Origin: JAAYDI01 sp052034005
GTDB lineage: Bacteria; Planctomycetota; Planctomycetia; Pirellulales; Pirellulaceae
Reading direction: 5' to 3'
Assembly (NCBI GenBank): GCA_052034005.1
Contig: JBPOJB010000034.1
Span: 1-64,000, forward strand
Length of the DNA: 64,000 bases
The notes beneath the pieces were generated by a model, which was not told the origin of the DNA, did not search any database, and saw nothing but the letters and a program-made list of their open reading frames with translations. The translations under genes and the position numbers were made by a program. Below, one piece after another: positions 1 through 8,475 of this stretch (its first letter is position 1; each line of letters begins with the position of its first letter).

Positions 1-2
1 CG

Positions 3-764
3 GCGTTCGAGCAATTCCCGGAGGAGACGGATCGGCCCAGTTTCCACGCCGACACGATCGAGCGCGCAGTGCTGGCGAAGTTGCAGGTCTTCATGGCCGA
101 CGAACGCACGAAGCGTGCGATCCGCACGGAGATCAGCCGCCGCACCCGGGAGGTCGACACGAGCGCGAGCCGAATCGAAACGCAGCTCTCCGAAGTCCGG
201 AGCCGGATCGAGCGCGGGACGCGCAATCTCGCCCTGGCCAACCCGGAGGACATCCCCGGCATCTCCACGCTGTTGTCCGGTTGGCGAGACGAGGAGAAGC
301 AGCTCAAAGAGCGACTGCGGAAAATCCGCAGTGAGCAAGCTCCCTCTCCCGAAGCACTGGAAGTGGTGGGCCGGCTGGACGAACTGGTGCAGCGGCTATC
401 CGAAGCCGACCGCGAGAAGCTCATGTTCGCCATCCGGCAGACCGTCAATCGCGTCACGCTCCGGCGTGAACGCCGAGGCGCGGGCAAGCAGCGCATCACG
501 CAGTGGAGCGGTGCGATCGAACTCCGGGACGATCTGGGCGTGCCAAGCGTGATTCCGCTGACCGACGACGACATCCCGGCCCCGGGGCGGTGGCGCGAAG
601 TGGTTGATTACGTGCGTAAGCGCGGCTGCAGCGTGTTCCTCCGGGATGTGAGCAACCACTTCGCCATCCCCACCGCCTACGCATCGCGTCTCTTGGCGCA
701 AGGCGTGCTCGGTGGCAAGCTCCGCCATCAAGGCCCACGCAAGGGCTGGATCGCTGTCAAATAG
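3..764 (+). CDS. C-terminal part of a large serine recombinase (partial at left edge)
   Basis: The reading frame is open to the left edge, so only the last ~254 residues are present. The fragment has the long charged helical stretch typical of the coiled-coil region in large serine integrases/resolvases (around the residues RIETQLSEVRSRIERG and RDEEKQLKERLRKIRSEQ). A recombinase-type C-terminal tail follows and ends in a basic segment that looks like a small winged-helix or zinc-less DNA-binding end. The catalytic serine domain lies outside the window, so the family is inferred from the tail alone. The stop codon sits at the point where the opposite-strand metallo-hydrolase gene loses homology, which suggests the gene lies at the end of an integrated element. 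An unrelated coiled-coil DNA-binding protein is a less likely alternative. Confidence 0.7.
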   Translation, partial: AFEQFPEETDRPSFHADTIERAVLAKLQVFMADERTKRAIRTEISRRTREVDTSASRIETQLSEVRSRIERGTRNLALANPEDIPGISTLLSGWRDEEKQLKERLRKIRSEQAPSPEALEVVGRLDELVQRLSEADREKLMFAIRQTVNRVTLRRERRGAGKQRITQWSGAIELRDDLGVPSVIPLTDDDIPAPGRWREVVDYVRKRGCSVFLRDVSNHFAIPTAYASRLLAQGVLGGKLRHQGPRKGWIAVK

Positions 765-1233
765 GGCCCCCAACGATAGTTATCCCATTCCTCGTCTCTT
801 GAGCGCCGATCAGGGTGAGGCGAGCGAGTGCCAGGGGGAGGATGCCTTCGCGCGCGTAGGCGGTGTGCAGTTCCTCGCCGGCGCAAGTCGCATCGTGCCA
901 TTCCCACCGCCCGACCACATGGCGGGCCTGAGGGAAGGTGAGCGTCAGTTGTCCTTGGTCGTCGTGTCGCGTCGCGCCGCCGACGTGGTCGAAGTGCAGG
1001 TGGCTGAAGACGACCGTATCGATGTGCTCGGGCGCGACGCCGAGCCGCGCGAGGTCCGCCAGGAGTGGTTCACCCGGCTCCATCGCGTAGAACTTGCGAT
1101 CGAGCGGTCCGTACTTGCCGCCGTACCCCGTGTCGATCAGCACGGTGTGTGCGCCGTCGCGCGCCAGTACGCACCGGTTGGCAACCGCGATACGGTTGCG
1201 CTCGTCCGGCCGCACCACCCCTTGCCAGAGCGA
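757..1233 (-). pseudogene. Metallo-beta-lactamase-fold hydrolase, truncated at both ends
   Basis: The readable frame contains PDERNRI, VLIDTGYG and the metal-binding motif SHLHFDHVGG. This is the order seen in the N-terminal half of MBL-fold hydrolases of the quorum-quenching/AhlD-like type, which are usually about 280–300 residues. Only about 150 residues are here. The C-terminal part, with the second histidine/aspartate metal ligands, is missing: homology ends near the residues NGITIVGGP, directly against the stop codon of the convergent serine recombinase. At the N-terminus the residues SLWQGVV match the family, but an in-frame TGA (1234–1236 complement) precedes them, so the usual start region is also lost. 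Such a fragment could not bind two zinc ions normally. I call it a gene remnant broken by insertion of a mobile element. Confidence 0.7.
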
Positions 1234-1398
1234 TCAACGAACACGATAGGCAGCGGCCTGGCAAAGGCCTATACTTGGCGTCGAGACGGCATCGACGCGG
1301 GAGGGGGCCATGGGGTCACATAGCGCCAGTACCGTGACCGTCATACGGACGAGATGGCCATGCCGGAGTCACGCGCCTGCCAGCCCAAAGGATCGTGA

Positions 1399-1959
1399 AT
1401 GTACTGGATCACCATCCTGGGAATTGCGCTCGCGTTGGCGATGGACGCGTTTGCCGTGTCGGTCGCGATCGGGTTGAAGCTCAACCACCTGTCCGTGCGC
1501 CATGTATTCCGTCTGGCCTACCATTTCGGGCTGTTCCAGTTCCTGATGCCGGTCCTCGGCTGGTACCTTGGCCAGCAGGTGGCCCCGCTGATCGCCAGCG
1601 TCGACCATTGGATCGTGTTCTGCCTGTTGGCCCTGATCGGCGGCCGGATGCTGGTGGAGGCCTGTCGCGAGGCGCCGCGCGAGGCGCAGCGCGATCCGAC
1701 GCGCGGATGGTCGCTGGTCACCCTCTCGGTGGCGACCAGCATCGACGCACTGGCCGCCGGGATCGGCCTGGCGTTCCTGGGCGAATCGATCTGGATCCCC
1801 AGCGCGACGATCGGGTGCGTGACGGCCGCCCTGACGGCGATCGGCATCCGGTTCGGCCGGCGCTTGGGTCGTCGCTGGGGGCGGCGTGCGGAAGCCGTCG
1901 GCGGGTGCGTCCTGATCCTGGTCGGCCTGCGGATCCTCGTGACGCACCTTGCCGGTTGA
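1399..1959 (+). CDS. mntP: MntP-type manganese efflux pump
   Basis: The 186-residue protein is almost entirely hydrophobic, with about six membrane segments. It carries the two paired acidic signatures of the MntP (YebN) family: MDAFAVS near residue 15 and SIDALAAG near residue 115. These aspartates are the membrane-embedded residues needed for Mn(II) export. Length and topology match the family (about 180–190 residues). The start ATG has an AAAGGA ribosome-binding site about six bases upstream. The gene stands alone on this strand. In many bacteria mntP is preceded by a yybP-ykoY manganese riboswitch, but I could not recognise its conserved core in the ~160 bases upstream. Family assignment is secure; metal specificity is inferred from the family. 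Confidence 0.92.
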   Translation: MYWITILGIALALAMDAFAVSVAIGLKLNHLSVRHVFRLAYHFGLFQFLMPVLGWYLGQQVAPLIASVDHWIVFCLLALIGGRMLVEACREAPREAQRDPTRGWSLVTLSVATSIDALAAGIGLAFLGESIWIPSATIGCVTAALTAIGIRFGRRLGRRWGRRAEAVGGCVLILVGLRILVTHLAG

Positions 1960-2079
1960 CCGGCCCGCGGCGCTCCGCAGAGCCCGCCCGGCCCGCGCAT
2001 CGACCGTGACATCCCCTCCCGGTGACTCACACGGATGGCATGTGCCCCGCAGGTGCGGCATGCGTGCGAGCGGGGCGGT

Positions 2080-4008
2080 TTACCGTTGGGCTTGTGCGGC
2101 GAGTTCTTTGGCGCGGTTGACCAGTTCCGGCTTGCCGCCGGCGGCAACGACCTGCTGCATGGCCTCGGCCACAGCCGCCTTGTCGCTCTTGATCACTTCT
2201 TGGGCCATGGCGACCGCCGCCCGGCCCGCTTCATCCCGGACCGATGCCTGCGGCAGGAGCGAGGCGACCAGTTTCAAGCCGGCGGCGGTCGGTTTCGGCT
2301 CGAGCGCCGTCACCAGGAGCGTCTTCTCGTCATCGCGGCGGCACAGCGGCAGGATCTTCTGGCACAACTCGACGCGCGCCTCGGGGCGCGTCTCGATCTG
2401 CTTGGCGATCCGCAGGTAAGCGCGCACAGCCCGGCTCCGGTACTTTTCCTCGCGGGCCACGCGGGCGATTTCCAGCAAGACCGGCGCGGCGTCGACGGTC
2501 ATCCACTTGCCCAGCTGCTGGGTGGCCGCGTCTTTCAGCGCGTCATGGCCTTCCTTGGCCGCGGCCGAAAGCGCGCCGAGCGCCCGGGCGCCGCCCATGG
2601 CGCCGAGGACCTCGATGAACGCGACCTGCGCGGCCGGGGGCGCCTTGGTCATGGCGCCGATCAACTGCTCGGCACACGCTTCGCGATCGGGCATGCGGAT
2701 GCAGGCGGTCAGCAGGGCCTTCCGGGCGCCCTCGTCCTCGGCGGCCGAGACCACAAACTGGATCAGGACCGGCAGTTCCTCTGCGGTGACGGTCGCGCCG
2801 AGTGCCGTGAGTGCGGCGGCGCGGATTTGCGTGTCCGAGTCATGGACGGCTTGGAGCAGTGCCGGCACGGCGGCTTCGATCCGCCGTTGTCCGACGGCCT
2901 CGATCAGGGCCCGACGCGCGGACCCTTGGGCCTGGGCCAGGCGGCCGGTGAGCTCCGCGTCGATGGCCTCGCCCGGGAGCGTTTGCAGCGCCCGGCCGGC
3001 GGCCTGCGCCACCGCCGGTTCCGCGGCGGCCGCCAGATCCAGCAGCGCCGGGATGCACGCGGCGTCGCCGAGGGCCGGCACGACATCGATGGCCGCCACG
3101 CGGACCGCCTCCGGGCCGCTCCGCGCCGCTTCCAACACGGCGGGCAGCGAGGACTTGTCGCCCCGGTCCGCCAGCGCCTGCAACAGCAGCGCCTGCCGTT
3201 CGGGCGCCACCTTGGACAATTCCCCAACCAGCGCGGCCGTCACCTCGGGGCCCGCCAGTTCGCGGGCGGTGGAGAGCCCGATGCTGAACAGCGCGCGATC
3301 GGCCGACTCCAATTGTTCAACCAGCAGCGGGACACCAGCGCTGTCCCGCGCGACGATCGCGCCGCGCGTCGCTTCCAGGATCCGCGGCTTGGGCACGGGG
3401 GCCGCCCGGACCTGATCGTAGAGGCTGACCGCGGCGGCCCGGTCGCCCGCCGCCAGGCGCTGTTCCGCACAGTACACACACGCCTCCGCCACCGCCCCGC
3501 GCACCGCGTCGGGCGCCGTGGTCAGCGCCGGTTGGAGCACGGCCGTGGCGGCGGCGTTGCCGATCCGCCCGAGCGCGACGGCGGCTGCCGACGCAACCTC
3601 CAGGTCCGCGTCCACCAGGCGGGACGCCAGCGCATCGACCGCGTCCGCGTCGCGACGCACGCCGAGCGAATTGATGACGCCGACCAGCAAGCGGCCCTCC
3701 AGCGTGCCCAGCGCCTGCCGCAATGCCGCGCCGGCCGCCGCGTCGGGGATCGCCTCCAACGGGATCCGCGCCCACGACGACAGTTCCTTGTCCGGCAACA
3801 GCGCGGCCAGGGCCGGCACGCACTCCTTCGTGCCCACCGTCACCAGCCGCTTGCAGGTGATCGCCTTCTCGGCGGCGGGCGCATTCGACTGGAGCACGTC
3901 AATCAACGCCGCCTCGGTGTCGTCCGCGGCCGGGGCCGGCCGAGCCGCCAGCGCGGCCAGCGCACAGATCAACGCGACCAGGGTCGTCAAACAACGTAAG
4001 TTGCACAT
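2080..4008 (-). CDS. Secreted HEAT-repeat protein
   Basis: The 642-residue protein begins with a clear Sec signal peptide (hydrophobic stretch followed by ARPAPAADD) and is otherwise a chain of about 30–40-residue alpha-helical HEAT/PBS-lyase-like repeats rich in Ala, Leu and Val, such as VAALGRIGNAAATAVL and VPALLQAVHDSD. No catalytic motif is visible. An in-frame start further upstream would add 29 residues. I chose the ATG at 4008 because GGAG lies about nine bases before it and the signal peptide begins there. It starts 25 bases after the stop of the MocA gene on the same strand, so the two are probably cotranscribed. Planctomycetes often pair such HEAT proteins with secreted oxidoreductases. 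A scaffolding or binding role in the periplasm is inferred. Confidence 0.85.
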   Translation of the reverse strand: MCNLRCLTTLVALICALAALAARPAPAADDTEAALIDVLQSNAPAAEKAITCKRLVTVGTKECVPALAALLPDKELSSWARIPLEAIPDAAAGAALRQALGTLEGRLLVGVINSLGVRRDADAVDALASRLVDADLEVASAAAVALGRIGNAAATAVLQPALTTAPDAVRGAVAEACVYCAEQRLAAGDRAAAVSLYDQVRAAPVPKPRILEATRGAIVARDSAGVPLLVEQLESADRALFSIGLSTARELAGPEVTAALVGELSKVAPERQALLLQALADRGDKSSLPAVLEAARSGPEAVRVAAIDVVPALGDAACIPALLDLAAAAEPAVAQAAGRALQTLPGEAIDAELTGRLAQAQGSARRALIEAVGQRRIEAAVPALLQAVHDSDTQIRAAALTALGATVTAEELPVLIQFVVSAAEDEGARKALLTACIRMPDREACAEQLIGAMTKAPPAAQVAFIEVLGAMGGARALGALSAAAKEGHDALKDAATQQLGKWMTVDAAPVLLEIARVAREEKYRSRAVRAYLRIAKQIETRPEARVELCQKILPLCRRDDEKTLLVTALEPKPTAAGLKLVASLLPQASVRDEAGRAAVAMAQEVIKSDKAAVAEAMQQVVAAGGKPELVNRAKELAAQAQR

Positions 4009-4033
4009 CGTCAAGATCTCCATGCGAGTGATT

Positions 4034-5323
4034 TCAGATTCTCCACGGGTCGCGGAGCGCTTCGCCGCGCAGGCGGTTGGCCTGCTCGTCGCCAATGAAC
4101 TCGTTCTTCTGCGGATCGTACTTCAACGGGCGATTCAACAGCGCGGTGATCCCCGCCGCATGGCAGGTGATGTGCGAATAGCAGGCCACGTCGGCGTTGG
4201 CCAACGGCTTGCCGCGCGTCTTGACGCAGTTCAGGAAATCACGGATGTGGAAGGTGGCCGGATACCCGCCGATCTCTTCCACGTTCCGGCCCGCCTGCAG
4301 CTCGGGCGAGCTGAGCTTGAACTGCCCGCTGTCACCCGTCTCGATCCAACCTCGGTCCCCTTCGAACCGCACGGGGCACGATCCCAGCGGCAGCCAGCCG
4401 TCGTTGCGCAGCACCAGCTTCACCCCGTTGGCATACCGGGCCTCCATCCGGTCGTTCTGGGGCGGGAAGTATTCGACGGGCGCCGTGTCGTCCGAGTTGT
4501 TGGCCCACTGGCACAGGTCCACGCAGTGCGATCCCCATTCCAGCACGCCGCCGCCCACCAGGCCGCCCCCTTTCTCGAAGTTGAAGCCGTCGGCCAGCAG
4601 CCGGCTGTTGAACGGCCGCCAGGCGGCCGGGCCGAGATACAGATCCCAGTCCGCTTCTTCCCGCGGCGGCTCTGGCTCGGCGGGCGCCCAGCCGCTGCTG
4701 CCCGTGGCCATCCCCATGGGGTGCGCGTAGAGGGTGTGGAGTCTGCCCAGTTTGCCGGTCCGCGCCAACTCGCACGCGAAGGCGAAGTGCGGCAAGTTGC
4801 GCCGCTGCGTGCCGGCCTGAAAGACGCGGCCCGTGCGGCGGATGATCGCGGCCAGTTCGAGGCTCTCGTGAATATTCTTGGTGCACGGCTTCTCGCAGTA
4901 GATGTCCTTGCCCGCCCGCGCCGCCAGCGCGGCCGCCGCGGCGTGCCAGTTGGGGCCGGTGGCAATCAGCACGGCGTCGATGTCGTCGCGCGCCAGCAGA
5001 TCGCGCAAGTCGCGGTAGGTCTGGCAATCCTGATTCTGGTTGGCCGTGTCGACCATCTGCTTGGCGCGCGCCCGGCGCGCCGCCTTGGCGTCCGCGATGG
5101 CGACGAACTGGACGTCCGGTTCCTCCAGGAAGCAGCCGAGGTCATACTCCCCTCGGTTGCCGATGCCGATACCGCCCATCACGATGCGCTCGCTCGGCGC
5201 CACCGCGCCCTCTCGGCCCAGCGCCGCGGCGGCAACCAGCTGCGGCACGGCAAACAGAGTGCTGGCCTTGATCGTCGTCTTGAGGAACCGACGGCGCGCC
5301 AGGCGGCGTGCGTGTTCGGACAT
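4034..5323 (-). CDS. Tat-exported Gfo/Idh/MocA-family oxidoreductase
   Basis: The 429-residue protein starts with a twin-arginine signal (ARRRFLKTT plus a hydrophobic stretch), followed by a Rossmann-fold NAD(P) domain with the glycine motif GGIGIGNRGEY and the conserved family lysine in EKPCTKN. The C-terminal half is the MocA-type alpha/beta substrate domain, with HCVDLCQWAN as the typical helix containing the catalytic-region histidine/aspartate. The start ATG is preceded by AGGAGA. This type is one of the large families of exported planctomycete dehydrogenases thought to act on sugars or sugar derivatives; the substrate cannot be read from sequence. It is the first gene of a likely two-gene operon with the HEAT-repeat protein. 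Confidence 0.9.
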   Translation of the reverse strand: MSEHARRLARRRFLKTTIKASTLFAVPQLVAAAALGREGAVAPSERIVMGGIGIGNRGEYDLGCFLEEPDVQFVAIADAKAARRARAKQMVDTANQNQDCQTYRDLRDLLARDDIDAVLIATGPNWHAAAAALAARAGKDIYCEKPCTKNIHESLELAAIIRRTGRVFQAGTQRRNLPHFAFACELARTGKLGRLHTLYAHPMGMATGSSGWAPAEPEPPREEADWDLYLGPAAWRPFNSRLLADGFNFEKGGGLVGGGVLEWGSHCVDLCQWANNSDDTAPVEYFPPQNDRMEARYANGVKLVLRNDGWLPLGSCPVRFEGDRGWIETGDSGQFKLSSPELQAGRNVEEIGGYPATFHIRDFLNCVKTRGKPLANADVACYSHITCHAAGITALLNRPLKYDPQKNEFIGDEQANRLRGEALRDPWRI

Positions 5324-5435
5324 GACTCGTCTCCTATCGGGTTGGCAGTCACCAGGTGATTTCCGGGGTCCGATGACGGACAGCCCCGCAATCCCGCGCG
5401 GCGTTCGGGGGCGTCTCGGAGTATGACGCAGATTA

Positions 5436-5449
5436 TTGACGCAGATCAA
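5436..5449. promoter_or_regulatory. FNR/Dnr-type operator-like box
   Basis: The bases TTGACGCAGATCAA match the CRP/FNR-superfamily consensus TTGAT-N4-ATCAA at nine of ten informative positions. The box lies about 55 bases upstream of the predicted transcription start of the heme/NrfD cluster, and between that cluster and the divergent MocA operon. Regulators of this family (FNR, Dnr, NnrR) commonly control anaerobic or nitrogen-oxide respiration, which fits an HAO-like gene. A match this short can occur by chance, and no regulator gene is in the window. Confidence 0.45.
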
Positions 5450-5460
5450 GGCCCCCCGCG

Positions 5461-5490
5461 TTGACACGGCCGAACGCTCGCTCCAATAAT
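5461..5490 (+). promoter_or_regulatory. Sigma-70-type promoter of the heme/NrfD cluster
   Basis: A perfect −35 TTGACA (5461–5466) is followed after 18 bases by AATAAT (5485–5490), five of six matches to the −10 consensus. Transcription would start around 5497–5498, exactly at the second in-frame ATG of the cytochrome gene. This predicts a leaderless mRNA, and no Shine–Dalgarno sequence is visible before either possible ATG. Confidence 0.6.
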
Positions 5491-5497
5491 GGCGTCC

Positions 5498-6175
5498 ATG
5501 CCAGAGCCACTGACATCCACGCCGGGCCTGAAGACTGTGTATTGGGTCGCCGCCGCGCTGGCCCTGTGCGGAGCCCTCCTGGCTCTCGACCCGGTGCCCT
5601 TTCACAGCCCGGTGGCCGAGGCCGTGGCGGTTCCAGCCTGGGCGACGGACGCGACGCCCGTGCGGTCGCCGAGCCGGGAGCCCATCTATCGGGCGGCGGT
5701 CTACAGCTACCGCTGCAGCGACTGTCACGCGATCATTGCCGAGCGCGATCCGGAGAGCTACCGCACGGCGGTGCAGCACACGGAGATCAAGCTGGAGCAC
5801 GGGATCAATACGAGCTGCTTCAACTGCCATCACCAGAAGAACCGGGACTCTCTGGCCGGTGACCAGGGCGTCGAGATCCCGTGGGACCAGTCGGAGCTGC
5901 TGTGTGCGAAGTGCCATGGCCCGGTGTACCGCGACTGGCAGCACGGCGCGCATGGGCGCACCAACGGCTACTGGGACGCGCGTTTGGGCGCGCAGTCGCG
6001 GCGGCGGTGTGTCGAATGCCACGACCCGCACGAGCCGCCGTTCGCGCATCTCCGGCCGGCGCCCGGCCCGCACACCCTGCGCGTCAAACCGCCTGTCGCG
6101 GCTGAGCACCCCGCCACGCACAACCCGTTGCGGCTGCCCGGTGCGGCAGCCGGCCCGCGCCACGAGGCACCATGA
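5498..6175 (+). CDS. Membrane-anchored tetraheme cytochrome c
   Basis: The 225-residue protein has an uncleaved-looking N-terminal membrane helix (about residues 14–33) and then four CXXCH heme-attachment sites: CSDCH, CFNCH, CAKCH and CVECH (cysteines near 73, 107, 136 and 171). Extra histidines around them could serve as second axial ligands. The heme domain would face the periplasm. It is not a clear NapC/NrfH member. Context suggests it passes electrons between the Fe-S/NrfD module and the octaheme cytochrome downstream. I prefer the ATG at 5498 over 5489 because the upstream promoter places the transcript start there. The protein tail is basic and proline-rich with no further motif. Confidence 0.85.
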   Translation: MPEPLTSTPGLKTVYWVAAALALCGALLALDPVPFHSPVAEAVAVPAWATDATPVRSPSREPIYRAAVYSYRCSDCHAIIAERDPESYRTAVQHTEIKLEHGINTSCFNCHHQKNRDSLAGDQGVEIPWDQSELLCAKCHGPVYRDWQHGAHGRTNGYWDARLGAQSRRRCVECHDPHEPPFAHLRPAPGPHTLRVKPPVAAEHPATHNPLRLPGAAAGPRHEAP

Positions 6176-6192
6176 GACACAGGACCTGAGCG

Positions 6193-7215
6193 ATGGCCGC
6201 ATCCGAGTTCCCGCCGGCTGACCCGAGCGCTCGCCCGACCGACCCCGCGTCCGGCGTGACGCGCCGCCAGTTCCTGTCGAGGACCGTGGTGGCGCTGGCC
6301 GGGGTCTCGGCGGTGGGCGGCGCGGTGACGCCGCTGCGCCATCTGGACACCCGCGACGTGCCGTCGCTGGACGAGCTGCTCCAGAAGCACTACCAGGAGA
6401 TGACGCCGGAAGACAAGCAGCGGGTGTTCGATCGCATTGCCCAGTCGGTGCAGGACCGATTCGGAGTGACGACCCGGATCACGGACCCGCCGCCGCTGGA
6501 GGATGTCGAGTTCGTGTACGGCTTGAACCTGAGCCGTTGCATCGGCTGCCGCCGCTGCGTCCACGCGTGTGTCGCCGAGAACAACCAGTCGCGCGCGCCG
6601 GAGATCCAGTACATCCGCGTGCTGGAAATGGAAAAAGGGAGTATCGATCTCGAGACGGCCAACCACTATTACGATCCGCCCCAGGTTCCGGACCCGGACA
6701 AGTACTACATGCCGGTCCAGTGTCACCAGTGCGCGGACCCGCCCTGCGTGAAAGTCTGCCCGGTGGAGGCCACCTGGCAGGAGCCGGACGGGATCACGGT
6801 CATCGACTACGACTGGTGCATCGGCTGCCGGTACTGCGAGGCGGCCTGCCCCTACTGGGCCCGCCGCTTCAATTTCGCCGAGCCGCAGCTGGCGTCCGAA
6901 CAGCTCAATCCGGAGATGTCGTACCTGTCCAACCGTCCGCGGCAGAAAGGGGTGATGGAGAAGTGCACCTTCTGCCTGCACCGGACGCGGACGGGTCGCC
7001 TGCCGGCCTGCCTGGAGGTCTGTCCGACCGGGTCGCGCAAGTTCGGCAACGTGAAGGACCCGCACAGCGAGGTGGCGTACATCCTGCGGCACAAGCGCGT
7101 GTACGTCCTGAAGGAGGAGGTGGGCACGATCCCGCGGTTCTTCTACTACTTTGACGAGCGTGGGAGTCGCTACCGCGAGGCGATCGAGTCGGACGAGCAG
7201 GGAGGCGAGGGATGA
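6193..7215 (+). CDS. Tat-exported 4Fe-4S ferredoxin-type electron-transfer subunit (NrfC/PsrB/DsrO-like)
   Basis: The 340-residue protein begins with a twin-arginine signal (TRRQFLSR, residues 23–30, then a hydrophobic stretch). It carries four cysteine clusters characteristic of four-[4Fe-4S] subunits: CIGCRRCVHAC (from residue 116), CHQCADPPCVKVCP, CIGCRYCEAACP and CTFCLHRTRTG followed by CLEVCP. This is the electron-relay subunit of complex-iron-sulfur and NrfCD-type modules and would sit on the periplasmic face. Its end overlaps the start of the NrfD-like gene by four bases, so the two are translationally coupled. There is no molybdopterin subunit here; the multiheme cytochromes take the place of the terminal enzyme. 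Confidence 0.93.
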   Translation: MAASEFPPADPSARPTDPASGVTRRQFLSRTVVALAGVSAVGGAVTPLRHLDTRDVPSLDELLQKHYQEMTPEDKQRVFDRIAQSVQDRFGVTTRITDPPPLEDVEFVYGLNLSRCIGCRRCVHACVAENNQSRAPEIQYIRVLEMEKGSIDLETANHYYDPPQVPDPDKYYMPVQCHQCADPPCVKVCPVEATWQEPDGITVIDYDWCIGCRYCEAACPYWARRFNFAEPQLASEQLNPEMSYLSNRPRQKGVMEKCTFCLHRTRTGRLPACLEVCPTGSRKFGNVKDPHSEVAYILRHKRVYVLKEEVGTIPRFFYYFDERGSRYREAIESDEQGGEG

Positions 7216-8468
7216 AGAAGTACCTCACGTTCCTGTGGGACTGTTTCCGCCTGAGCTTCGTGGGCGACTGGCGTTACCACCTGTGGATGACCATTCTGAC
7301 CGTCGTCGCGCTGGGCGGCCTGCACGCCTACTGCCGGCAGCTGGTCCACGGGCTGATGACCACCGGCATGACGGATCAGGTGTCCTGGGGCCTGTACATC
7401 GCGAACTTCACCTACCTGGTGGGCCTGGCGGCGGCCGCGGTCATGCTGGTGATCCCGGTGTATGTGTACCGCAACATGCACCTGCACGACGTGGTGATCT
7501 TCGGCGAGCTGCTGGCGGTGGCGGTGATCATCATGTGCCTGGCGTTCGTGGCGGTGGACTTGGGGCGCCCGGACCGGTTCCTGCACCTCGTGCGGCGATT
7601 CAATTTTCCCGGCTCGATGCTGACCTGGGACGTGATCGTCCTGAACGGCTACCTGCTGCTGAACCTGCACATCTGCGGCTACTTGATCTACTGTGCCTAC
7701 TGCGGCCGTCGGCCGTCGGCCGTGTTCTACGTGCCGTTCGTCTTCATTGCCATTGTCTGGGCCGTGACGATCCACACGGTCACCGCCTTCCTGTATGTGG
7801 GCCTCGGCGGCCGACCGTTCTGGAACTCGGCGATCATCGCGCCGCGGTTCCTGGCCAGCGCGTTTGCGGCCGGTCCGGCGTTCATCATCCTGACGCTGCA
7901 GGTCGTGCGGCACTACACGCGGCACCGGGTGAGCGACGAGGCGTTGCTGACGCTGCGGCGCATTGTCCAGGTGGCGATGCTGATCAACATCTTCCTGCTG
8001 GCGTGCGAGGTGTTCACCGAGTTCTATACCGGCTCGGCGCACGTGGCGTCGTCGCGGTACCTGTATTTCGGGCTGCACGGCTACCATGCGCTGGTGCCCT
8101 GGATCTGGGGGGCGATCGGGATGAACCTGGTGGCGACGCTGCTGTTGATCTTGCCGGCGTCGCGCGGCCTGCGCTGGCTCAATGTCGCGTGCGTGCTGTC
8201 GATCGTGGGGATCTGGATCGAGAAGGGGATGGGTTTGATCGTGCCGGCGTTCATTCCCAGCCCGCTGGGCGAGATCGTGGAGTACACACCGACGCTCTCT
8301 GAGATTGCGATTTGCCTGGGCATCTGGGCTTTGGGGCTGCTGATCTACACCATTTTCGTTCGAGTTTCTGTACCCGTGCTGGCGGGCGACGTAACGTTCG
8401 AGCGGCGCCGGACGCGCGCCGCCCTGCGGGACCACCACGGCATCGGGGAGGGCATCCGGAGGGAGTAA
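7212..8468 (+). CDS. NrfD/PsrC-family quinone-interacting membrane subunit
   Basis: The 418-residue integral membrane protein has about ten hydrophobic segments, in the long DsrP/HmcC/ActC-like form of the NrfD family rather than the short eight-helix form. A conserved motif DLGRPDRFLHL follows the fourth membrane segment and is typical of the family. Its partner is the Fe-S protein encoded immediately upstream (ATGA overlap). The pair would exchange electrons between the quinone pool and the periplasmic Fe-S and heme chain; direction cannot be told from sequence. The next gene begins eight bases after the stop, so all belong to one operon. Confidence 0.93.
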   Translation: MKKYLTFLWDCFRLSFVGDWRYHLWMTILTVVALGGLHAYCRQLVHGLMTTGMTDQVSWGLYIANFTYLVGLAAAAVMLVIPVYVYRNMHLHDVVIFGELLAVAVIIMCLAFVAVDLGRPDRFLHLVRRFNFPGSMLTWDVIVLNGYLLLNLHICGYLIYCAYCGRRPSAVFYVPFVFIAIVWAVTIHTVTAFLYVGLGGRPFWNSAIIAPRFLASAFAAGPAFIILTLQVVRHYTRHRVSDEALLTLRRIVQVAMLINIFLLACEVFTEFYTGSAHVASSRYLYFGLHGYHALVPWIWGAIGMNLVATLLLILPASRGLRWLNVACVLSIVGIWIEKGMGLIVPAFIPSPLGEIVEYTPTLSEIAICLGIWALGLLIYTIFVRVSVPVLAGDVTFERRRTRAALRDHHGIGEGIRRE

Positions 8469-8475
8469 CTGCACC

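Noticed and set aside
1240..1398. yybP-ykoY manganese riboswitch upstream of mntP
   Set aside because: The position is right for the family, but I could not find the conserved core bases or a convincing fold by eye.
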